Source: Duganella sp. 1411 (GTDB taxonomy: Bacteria; Pseudomonadota; Gammaproteobacteria; Burkholderiales; Burkholderiaceae_D). From it: DNA of 64,000 nt. The notes below the pieces were generated by a model. The model saw only the letters and a list, made by a program, of their open reading frames with translations. It had not been told where the DNA came from and did no database searches. Positions 57,453-64,000 of the stretch are shown in pieces. The DNA lies in contig NZ_JAFICD010000001.1 in assembly GCF_017833525.1 (NCBI RefSeq), forward strand, positions 434,001 through 498,000, written 5' to 3'. A program made the position numbers and the translations under genes. Every line of letters begins with the position of its first letter. Position 1 is the first letter of the stretch.

Positions 57453-59555
57453 ATGACCACCCCAAGCAAGCCCGGCAAACGCAGCGCCGGCCACCTGCGC
57501 ATCGCCGTCGACATCGGCGGCACCTTCACCGATCTGGCGATCCTCAACGAGAACACCGGCGAACTGTCCTTCGGCAAGGCGCTGTCGACGCACGGCCAAC
57601 TGGTCGACGGCATCCAGAACACGCTCGACAACGCCGGCGCCCACGTCGAAGACGGCGGCCTGTTCCTGCACGGCTCGACCATCGCCATCAACACCCTGCT
57701 CGAACGCAACGGCGCCAAGACCGCGCTGCTGATCACCCAGGGTTTCCGCGACATTTACGAGATCGGCCGCGTCAACCGCCCCGACGCCTACAACCTGTTC
57801 TTCTCCAAGCACGAGCCGCTGATCCGCCGCTCGCTGCGCTACGAGGTGCCCGAGCGCCTGCTGGCCGACGGCAGCGTGCACGTGCCGCTCGACGAGGCGC
57901 GCGTGCGCGAACTGGCGCGCGAACTGAAGGCCGAGGGCGTCGACGCCGTCGCCATCCTGCTGCTGCACTCCTACCGCAACGCCGCCCACGAGATCCGGGT
58001 GCGCGAGATCGTGCGCGAGGAGCTGCCCGGCGTGTTCGTCACCGCCTCGCACGAGCTGTCGCAGGAGTACCGCGAGTTCGAGCGCGTCTCGACCGTCGCC
58101 GCCAACGCCTACGTCGGCCCGAGGGTGTCGGCCTACCTGGGCCAACTGGAAACCCACCTGACCGAGCAGGGCTTCCCGGGCGACTTTTACGCCGTGCAAT
58201 CGACCGGCGGCCTGTTCCCGCTCGAGCACGCCCGGCGCGAATGCGTGCGCATGCTCGAGTCGGGCCCGGCGGCCGGCGTCATCGGCGCCCAGGCCATCTG
58301 CGCCCAGCTCGGCCTGGGCGACGCCATCGCCTTCGACATGGGCGGCACCACCGCCAAGGCCGGCGTGATCAGCGAGGGCAAGCCGCTCACCAGCAGCAGC
58401 GCGCTGATCGGCGGCTACGAAAAGGCGCTGCCGATCCAGATTCCGATGATCGACATCTTCGAAGTGGGCACCGGCGGCGGCAGCATCGCCCGCCTGGAGG
58501 TGGGCAAGGCGCTGCGCGTCGGCCCGCAGAGCGCCGGCTCCAATCCCGGTCCGGTGTGCTACCGCCGCGGCGGCACCGAGCCGACCGTCACCGACGCCAA
58601 CCTGCTGCTGGGCCGCCTGGACGAGAACAACTTCCTCGGCGGCGAAATGCTGCTCGACAAACAGGCCGCGCACGCGGCCATGGCCGAGCGCATCGGCGGG
58701 CCGCTCGACCTTGATCCGGTCAAGGCCGCCGACGGCATCCTGCGCATCGCCGTCACCTCGATGTCGCACGCGGTCAAGGCGGTCACCACCGAACGCGGGC
58801 TCGACGCCGGCCACTTCACGATGGTCGTCTACGGCGGCGCCGGTCCGCTGCACGCGTCGGCGATCGCCCGCGAACTGGGCATCCGCAAGGTGCTCATCCC
58901 TTATGCGCCGGGCTATTTTTCGGCCTACGGCATGCTGTTCTCCGACCTGCGCTACGACTATGTGCGCTCGGTGTTCCGCAAGCTCGACGAGGTATCGTTC
59001 GAGGATATCGAGGCGATCTACGCCGAGATGGAGGACGAGGGCCGCGCCGCGCTGGCGCAGTCGGCCGTCACGCCGGAGGCGATCGTCATCGAGCGCGCCG
59101 CCGACATGCGCTACGTGGGCCAGGAGCACGCGGTGGCGGTCGATCTGGAGACCGAATACTTCGCGCGCCAGGATCGCGGCGCCATCAAGCAGCGTTTCGA
59201 CGCCGTCCACGCGGTGCGCTACGGCACCTCGGCGCCGGCCGAGCCGGCCGATCTGGTGAGCCTGCGGGTGACGGTGCTGGGCGTGATGCGCAAGCCGCCG
59301 CGCCACGCGGTCGAGGAGGGCGGGGCCACGCCGCCGGCCGAGGCGCTGCGCGCCAGCAAGCCGGTGTACTTCCGCTCGGCCCAGGGCTTTGTCGACGCCA
59401 ACGTCTACAAACGCCATCTGCTGCGCAGCGGCAACCGCATCGACGGCCCGGCGCTGGTCGAGGAACACGCCTCGACCACCGTCATCCAGCCGGGCGACTC
59501 GGCACTGGTCGACGCCTGCGGCAACCTGCAAATTTCCATCGGGAGCGAACTGTAA
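57453..59555 (+). CDS. hyuA: Hydantoinase/oxoprolinase subunit A
   Basis: A 700-residue member of the hydantoinase A / 5-oxoprolinase N family (ATP-dependent cyclic-amide opening, or acetone-carboxylase-like carboxylation). The ATP-binding actin-like motifs are clear: RIAVDIGGTFTDLAIL, LHGSTIAINTLLERNGAKTALLITQGFRDIYEIGR and FDMGGTTAKAGVI, then VGTGGGSIA and YGGAGPLHASAIARELGI. The start at 57453 has CGGAGAC upstream. Its stop overlaps the hyuB ATG by one base (TAATG), so the two subunits are made together. It is the ATPase subunit; the cyclic imide or amide substrate is not evident, and the FAH-family and CobW neighbours are not typical of simple oxoprolinase loci. Confidence 0.92.
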   Translation: MTTPSKPGKRSAGHLRIAVDIGGTFTDLAILNENTGELSFGKALSTHGQLVDGIQNTLDNAGAHVEDGGLFLHGSTIAINTLLERNGAKTALLITQGFRDIYEIGRVNRPDAYNLFFSKHEPLIRRSLRYEVPERLLADGSVHVPLDEARVRELARELKAEGVDAVAILLLHSYRNAAHEIRVREIVREELPGVFVTASHELSQEYREFERVSTVAANAYVGPRVSAYLGQLETHLTEQGFPGDFYAVQSTGGLFPLEHARRECVRMLESGPAAGVIGAQAICAQLGLGDAIAFDMGGTTAKAGVISEGKPLTSSSALIGGYEKALPIQIPMIDIFEVGTGGGSIARLEVGKALRVGPQSAGSNPGPVCYRRGGTEPTVTDANLLLGRLDENNFLGGEMLLDKQAAHAAMAERIGGPLDLDPVKAADGILRIAVTSMSHAVKAVTTERGLDAGHFTMVVYGGAGPLHASAIARELGIRKVLIPYAPGYFSAYGMLFSDLRYDYVRSVFRKLDEVSFEDIEAIYAEMEDEGRAALAQSAVTPEAIVIERAADMRYVGQEHAVAVDLETEYFARQDRGAIKQRFDAVHAVRYGTSAPAEPADLVSLRVTVLGVMRKPPRHAVEEGGATPPAEALRASKPVYFRSAQGFVDANVYKRHLLRSGNRIDGPALVEEHASTTVIQPGDSALVDACGNLQISIGSEL

Positions 59556-61300
59556 TGAACGGACCACAATCGGTCGACGCCGTCACCGTCGAAATCATCC
59601 GCAACGGCCTGATCGCCGTGACGGAGGAAATGAAGTCGAATCTGACCCGCACCGCCTACAACCTGATCATCTACGAGGCGCTCGATTTCACGGTCGGCCT
59701 GTTCACCGTCGAGGGCGATTCGATCTCGATCGGGCTCGGCCTGCCGATGTTCATCCGCGGCATGAGCGAGACGGTCAAGGCCAAGATCCGCCATTTCGGC
59801 CTGGAGAACATCGAGCCGGGCGACATCCTCGTCACCAACGACGCCTACACCACCGGCAGCCACCTGAACCACTTCACCTTCACCATGCCGGTGTACCATG
59901 AGGAGCGCCTGATCGGTTTCACGTGCTGCATGGCGCACTGGCTCGACGTCGGCGGCACGCTCGGCCAGATCACCACCGACATCTATTCGGAAGGGATCCA
60001 GATTCCGATCGTCAAATACCGCAAGCGCGGGGTGGTCAACCAGGACCTGGTCGACATCATCGCCATGAACGTGCGCCTGTCCGAGCGCGCCATGGGCGAC
60101 CTGCGCGCGCAGATCACCGCCATCACCACCGGCGAGCGGCGCTTCCTGGAACTGGTGCGGCGCTACGGCTGGCCGGCGGTGCAGGGCGCGGTGGCGCAGA
60201 TCATGGACCATTCGGAGGCGCTGGCGCGCGCCAACACGCTCACCATTCCGGACGGCGTGTACGAGGCCGAGTCGTTCATGGACGACGACGGCCTGGAGGT
60301 GGGCAAGCGCATCCCGATCCGCGTCAAGGTGATCGTCAGCGGCGACGAGATGACGGTCGACTTCAGCGACGTCGCCAAGCAGGTGCGCGGCTTCTACAAT
60401 TCCGGCTTCACCACCGGCATCGCCTGCGCCCAGGTGGCCTACAAATGCCTGACCACGCCGACCGACTATCCGGTCAACGACGGCAGCTTCCGCCCGCTCA
60501 AGGTCATCATGCCGATGGGCACCGTGATCAGCGCCGAGCGGCCGTTCCCGATGCGGGTGTGGATGACGTTCCCGATGACGGTGATCGACACCATCTTCAA
60601 GGCGCTGGCGCCGGCCATTCCCGAGCGCGCCATCGCCGGCCACCATGCCGACCTGGTGTTCCCCAACATCCACGGCATCTCGCCGGAGGACGGTCGCCTG
60701 TTCATCGTCGGCATCGGGCCGCTGGGCGGCGGCTGGGGCGCCAAGGCGCGCGAGGACGGCGTCTCGGCCACCGTCTGCATCAACGACGGCGACACCCACA
60801 ACAGCCCGACCGAGCAGCTCGAGGCGAAGTATCCGGTGCTGGTCGAAAGCTACCGGCTGCGCGAGGACAGCGCCGGGCCGGGCCGCCAGCGCGGCGGCCT
60901 GGGCGCGGAAATGGTGGTGCAGGCGCTCTCGCCGTTCGCCGTCACCACCCGCATCGACCGCGTCCACTGCAAGCCGTGGGGGCTCGACGGCGGCCACGAC
61001 GCGGCCGGCAACGGCATCGGCATCCGCCGCGGCGGGGTGTGGGACGAGGAACAGCCGAACGCCAAGGTGTTCAACGTCCGGCTGGCGCGCGGCGACGCCT
61101 ACAAGATGCGCTCGGGCGGCGGCGGCGGCTTCGGCCCGCCGGCCGAGCGCGATCCCGAGCTGGTCGCGCATGACGTGCGTGAAGGCTATGTCAGCGCGGC
61201 CCAGGCGGCCGACGCCTACCGGGTGGCGCTGACGGCCGACGGCCAGGTCGACGCCGGCGCCACCGGCCGCCTGCGCGGCGGCCATCCGGCCGGAGTCTGA
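59555..61300 (+). CDS. hyuB: Hydantoinase/oxoprolinase subunit B
   Basis: A 581-residue hydantoinase B / N-methylhydantoinase-type subunit that pairs with HyuA. Marks are VDAVTVEIIRNGLIAVTEEMKSNLTRTAYN, DILVTNDAYTTGSHLNHFTFTMPVY, YEAESFMDDDGLEVGKRIPI, and the C-terminal RGGLGAEMVVQALSPFAVTTRIDRVHCKPWGLDGG with a GGGGFGPP loop. Conserved Asp/His residues (HLNHF, DVGG, DRVHC) are candidates for metal binding, which fits the CobW-type metallochaperone nearby. The start overlaps the hyuA stop (TAATG) and the next gene begins 4 bp after the stop. Confidence 0.92.
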   Translation: MNGPQSVDAVTVEIIRNGLIAVTEEMKSNLTRTAYNLIIYEALDFTVGLFTVEGDSISIGLGLPMFIRGMSETVKAKIRHFGLENIEPGDILVTNDAYTTGSHLNHFTFTMPVYHEERLIGFTCCMAHWLDVGGTLGQITTDIYSEGIQIPIVKYRKRGVVNQDLVDIIAMNVRLSERAMGDLRAQITAITTGERRFLELVRRYGWPAVQGAVAQIMDHSEALARANTLTIPDGVYEAESFMDDDGLEVGKRIPIRVKVIVSGDEMTVDFSDVAKQVRGFYNSGFTTGIACAQVAYKCLTTPTDYPVNDGSFRPLKVIMPMGTVISAERPFPMRVWMTFPMTVIDTIFKALAPAIPERAIAGHHADLVFPNIHGISPEDGRLFIVGIGPLGGGWGAKAREDGVSATVCINDGDTHNSPTEQLEAKYPVLVESYRLREDSAGPGRQRGGLGAEMVVQALSPFAVTTRIDRVHCKPWGLDGGHDAAGNGIGIRRGGVWDEEQPNAKVFNVRLARGDAYKMRSGGGGGFGPPAERDPELVAHDVREGYVSAAQAADAYRVALTADGQVDAGATGRLRGGHPAGV

Positions 61301-61304
61301 CGCC

Positions 61305-61682
61305 ATGGCGCCGGCCCAACCCGAGCTGGTGGCCAGCGTCGCGCGCGAACTGCTCGACATCTGGCAACGGTTGTCGAGCCAGCACGTCGCCCTGGCGACG
61401 GGCTGCGCCTGCGGCATCGGCGGCGTCACCTTGCGCCTGGAGGATTTCGAGCAGGACATCGCCGATTACCTGCTGGCGCAGGCCGAGCGTGGCCGGCGCG
61501 ACGACGTCGTCGCGCTGCTGCGCCGCCACGGCTTCGACGAGGCGGCAGGCGCCTGGCGCCTCGGCGCCTTGCTCGCGGCCTTCATCGACGGCCCCGCCGC
61601 CGCCGCCGACGCCGAGCCGGCCGATTTCATCCTGTCCCGGCTGGGCAAGACATTGCGTTCGTTCGCCAAGCTGCACGGCTAA
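61305..61682 (+). CDS. Small unknown protein with a CxC motif, between hyuB and cobW
   Basis: A 125-residue cytoplasmic protein that I do not recognise. It is mostly helical (QPELVASVARELLDIWQRL; YLLAQAERGRRDDVVALLRRHGF; LSRLGKTLRSFAKLHG) with a compact ATGCACGIGGVTLRLEDFEQDI segment containing Cys34 and Cys36. That CxCG motif could bind a metal or a cluster. It starts 4 bp after hyuB and ends 12 bp before the CobW-type gene, so it is firmly part of the operon. A possible role is assisting metal insertion or assembly of the hydantoinase complex. Only the context supports this. Confidence 0.75.
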   Translation: MAPAQPELVASVARELLDIWQRLSSQHVALATGCACGIGGVTLRLEDFEQDIADYLLAQAERGRRDDVVALLRRHGFDEAAGAWRLGALLAAFIDGPAAAADAEPADFILSRLGKTLRSFAKLHG

Positions 61683-61694
61683 AAAGGAGACGAC

Positions 61695-62735
61695 ATGAAC
61701 CAAGCGAACCACCCGGCGGCCACGCTGCCCGTCACGGTGCTGACCGGTTTTCTCGGCAGCGGCAAGACCACCTTGCTGTCGCATATACTGCGCGATCCGG
61801 CCTACGCCCGCACCGCCGTCATCATCAACGAATACGGCGAAGTAGGACTGGACCACGAATTGCTGGAGCAGACCCGCGAGGAGTTGGTGTTGCTGGCCAA
61901 TGGCTGCGTGTGCTGCACGGTGCGCGGCGACTTGCTGACCGCGTTGAACCGCCTGCGGGTCGATGGCGGCGCGCTCGGCGTCAACCGGGTGCTGGTGGAG
62001 ACGACCGGGCTGGCCGACCCGGCGCCCATCCTGCACACGCTGATGTCGGACGAAACGCTGCGCGGGCACTTCCATTTCGACCGGCTGATCACCACGGTCG
62101 ACGCGGTCAACGCCGGTTCCACGCTGGACCTGCACGCCGCCGCCGTCAACCAGGTGGCGCTGGCCGACCGGCTGGTGCTGACCAAGGACGACCTGGCGAC
62201 CGGGCCGGATCGCCAGGCCTTGCTCGAGCGCCTGGGGCGGCTCAACCACGGCGCGCCGGTCCACGTGGTGCGCCACGGACGGATCACGCCGGAGCTGCTG
62301 TTCGGCGGCGCGCCGGCCGGCCAGGACGACGGCCACCACCATGGCCATGGCGATGGACACGAGCATCCGCACGGCCACGATCACGAGCACGATCACGCTC
62401 ACCGTCACGGGGAACCCCACGGGCACCACGACGACGGCATCCGCTCCTACGCGGTGGTGCTCGACGAGCCGATCTCGCGCCAGGGGTTCGAGTCCTGGCT
62501 GGCCTTGATCACCGCCATGCGCGGGCCCGACCTGCTGCGCATCAAGGGCCTGGTGAAGGTGCGCGAGCATCCCGACCGGCCGGTGGTGTTCCACGGCGTG
62601 CAGCATGTGTTCCACCCGCCGCGCGTGCTCGACGCGTGGCCCAGCGAGGACCGGCGCACCCGGCTCGTGTTCATCACCCGTGGCATAGAGCGGGAGGAGA
62701 TCGACGACACGCTGTCCATCTTCGCCCACAAATAA
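61695..62735 (+). CDS. CobW/G3E-family metal GTPase
   Basis: A 346-residue metallochaperone GTPase of the COG0523 family. Walker A is GFLGSGKTT (residues 18-26), the metal-binding CxCC motif lies in GCVCCTV (Cys71, 73, 74), and VETTGLADP, TTVDAVNA and VLTKDD (NKxD equivalent) complete the G domain. A His/Asp-rich linker (about 211-245, over a dozen His) precedes the C-terminal CobW domain (LDEPISRQGFESWLALI; RIKGLVKV; FHGVQHVFHPPR). Such proteins load Zn, Co, Ni or Fe into a partner enzyme. Being embedded in the hyuAB operon, its client is probably HyuB or the FAH-family enzyme (inference). AAAGGAGACG precedes the ATG. Confidence 0.9.
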   Translation: MNQANHPAATLPVTVLTGFLGSGKTTLLSHILRDPAYARTAVIINEYGEVGLDHELLEQTREELVLLANGCVCCTVRGDLLTALNRLRVDGGALGVNRVLVETTGLADPAPILHTLMSDETLRGHFHFDRLITTVDAVNAGSTLDLHAAAVNQVALADRLVLTKDDLATGPDRQALLERLGRLNHGAPVHVVRHGRITPELLFGGAPAGQDDGHHHGHGDGHEHPHGHDHEHDHAHRHGEPHGHHDDGIRSYAVVLDEPISRQGFESWLALITAMRGPDLLRIKGLVKVREHPDRPVVFHGVQHVFHPPRVLDAWPSEDRRTRLVFITRGIEREEIDDTLSIFAHK

Positions 62736-62783
62736 CAGGATCGCCGCGCAGACGGCGAAACAACCCCACATAACGGAGACACA

Positions 62784-64000
62784 ATGAGCATCGCATCATA
62801 CCCGACGGGATCGCAACAAAAGGACGCCGGCGCCACGCCACCGGGCGCGCGCGCCGCCGGCCTGCTATTTCGCCTCGAAAACGTCCACATGTGCCGCTGG
62901 CACACCAAGGCGCGCATCGTCATGGGCACGGCCACCTTCTTCGACGCCTTCGACGCGCTGTCGCTGGCGTTCGTGCTGCCGGTGCTGATCGGCCTATGGC
63001 ATATCACGCCCGGCCAGGTGGGCATGCTGATCGCCGCCGGCTACCTGGGACAGGTGATCGGCGCGTTGTTCTTCGGCTGGCTGGCGGAACGGATCGGGCG
63101 CGTGCGCAGCGCCGGCATCACTATCGGCGTGATGTCGGTGATGAGCATCGCGTGCGCCTTCACCGGCAACCTGCACATGTTGTTCCTGGCGCGCTTCATC
63201 CAGGGCATCGGCGTCGGCGGCGAGGTGCCGGTGGCGGCGACCTACATCAACGAGCTGTCGCAGACCCACGGCCGCGGCCGCTTCTTCATGCTGTACGAAA
63301 TGATCTTTCCGATCGGCCTGTTGGGCGCGGCCCAGATCGGCGCCTTCGTCGTGCCCCGTTACGGCTGGGAGTGCATGTTCCTGGTGGGCGGGCTGCCGGG
63401 CCTGGTCATCACGTATTTCGTCTGCCGCCTGCCGGAGTCGCCGCGCTGGCTGATCGCACGCGGGCGCTACGACGAGGCCGAAAAGATCGTCGCCAGCGTC
63501 GAAGCGGTGTCGCCCGGACGGCACACCGATCCGGCCGACGGCACCGCCGTCGCGCAGCGCGTCGCCACCATCACCAGCACGCTGCAAAACCAGCGCAAGC
63601 GGTCATGGAAAGAGCTCTTCTCGCCGATCTACCGGCCGCGCACGCTGGTGGTGTGGGTGTTGTGGGCCAGCGCCTACTTCATCGCCAACGGCATCAACAA
63701 CTGGCTGCCGAGCCTGTATAAAACCGTCTACCACCTGCCGCTGCAGGAAGCCTTGCGGATGGCCTCGCTGTCGAATGTGCTCAGCACCTGCGCGGTCATT
63801 TGCTGCGCGCTGATCATCGACCGGGTCGGCCGGCGCCGCTGGGCCATCGGCAGTTTCTGCGTGGCCGGCATGCTGCTCGTCGGCCTGGTCGTGGTAGGCA
63901 CCGAGAGCGCCACCAACGTGATGATATTCGCCTCGGGCGCCTACGCGGTGATGGGCACCACCACCGTCATGCTGTACCTGTACACGTCGGAGATCTATCC
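62784..64000 (+). CDS. MFS importer (AAHS/sugar-porter type), truncated by window end
   Basis: The first 405 residues of a major facilitator are visible; the gene continues past the right edge. After a ~50-residue cytoplasmic extension, TM1 has ATFFDAFDALSLAFVLPVLIG, the loop-2 signature reads GWLAERIGRVRSAG, and GVGGEVPVAATYINEL / RLPESPRWLIARGRY are typical of the sugar-porter and aromatic-acid symporter families (niacin/benzoate-like carriers). DRVGRRRWA marks the second half. CGGAGACACA precedes the ATG at 62784. As the last visible gene of the LysR-controlled operon it presumably imports the compound degraded by the FAH/hyuAB enzymes. Confidence 0.9.
   Translation, partial: MSIASYPTGSQQKDAGATPPGARAAGLLFRLENVHMCRWHTKARIVMGTATFFDAFDALSLAFVLPVLIGLWHITPGQVGMLIAAGYLGQVIGALFFGWLAERIGRVRSAGITIGVMSVMSIACAFTGNLHMLFLARFIQGIGVGGEVPVAATYINELSQTHGRGRFFMLYEMIFPIGLLGAAQIGAFVVPRYGWECMFLVGGLPGLVITYFVCRLPESPRWLIARGRYDEAEKIVASVEAVSPGRHTDPADGTAVAQRVATITSTLQNQRKRSWKELFSPIYRPRTLVVWVLWASAYFIANGINNWLPSLYKTVYHLPLQEALRMASLSNVLSTCAVICCALIIDRVGRRRWAIGSFCVAGMLLVGLVVVGTESATNVMIFASGAYAVMGTTTVMLYLYTSEIY

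Noticed and set aside
57426..59567. 713-residue open frame opposite hyuA
   Set aside because: Antisense shadow of a strongly conserved gene in high-GC DNA; no protein-like motifs.

Overview
The window is high-GC DNA with densely packed genes and no rRNA, tRNA or CRISPR. It looks like the chromosome of a soil- or plant-associated betaproteobacterium, most likely Oxalobacteraceae (Massilia/Duganella type). This is inferred from the trimeric Gram-negative porin, a PEP-CTERM protein, many LysR regulators, an OsmC-YcaO fusion and a very large set of exported plant-cell-wall enzymes.

Layout: (1) 1-14.7 kb is a pectin/rhamnogalacturonan-I (RG-I) degradation island. It holds a translationally coupled operon (GH106 fragment, GH28, GH105, rhaM), an exported acetyl esterase, a DUF1080 protein, an oligogalacturonide lyase (PL22), a tandem two-domain CE12 esterase with a second GH105, and a reverse operon of DUF4861, CE12 and GH43. 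An AT-richer patch (about 4.85-6.58 kb) with two small exported proteins and a probable transposase scrap interrupts it. (2) 15-19.6 kb is a xyloglucan/glucan set: GH74-CBM2, a PEP-CTERM protein and GH5. (3) 19.6-24.7 kb holds fadE, a TPR lipid/peptidase-like exported protein and a short CDF-like membrane protein. (4) 24.8-26.2 kb is a pectate lyase (PL1). (5) 26.6-33.7 kb is metal resistance: a copper ATPase behind a textbook CueR-type 19-bp-spacer promoter, then a divergent arsenic cluster (MFS and arsN2 leftward; arsR, arsC, arsB, arsH rightward).

(6) 33.9-38.6 kb is the most interesting part. A 54-residue peptide has a near-perfect double-glycine leader and a cationic Lys/Ser 12-residue repeat core. 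It is followed by an unrecognised 318-residue protein, an HlyD-type fusion protein and a peptidase-C39 ABC exporter, the last three joined by ATGA overlaps. This looks like an undescribed secreted-peptide system.

(7) 38.6-41.1 kb is a LysR regulator divergent from a tandem Asp/Glu-racemase-fold protein with one degenerate half. (8) 41.2-55.5 kb contains GH97, ycaO, a LysR/azoR/YciI/hydrolase group, twin periplasmic binding proteins with a porin, then a GH27-NPCBM alpha-galactosidase and a sialate-type O-acetylesterase. (9) 55.5-64 kb is a catabolic operon under a divergent LysR: FAH-family hydrolase, hydantoinase/oxoprolinase A and B, a small CxC protein, a CobW-type metal GTPase and an MFS importer cut by the window edge.

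A dispersed palindromic repeat occurs five times (11.1, 22.1, 24.7, 41.1 and 45.6 kb). Four of the five copies sit between convergent genes, and two run into the 3' ends of coding regions.
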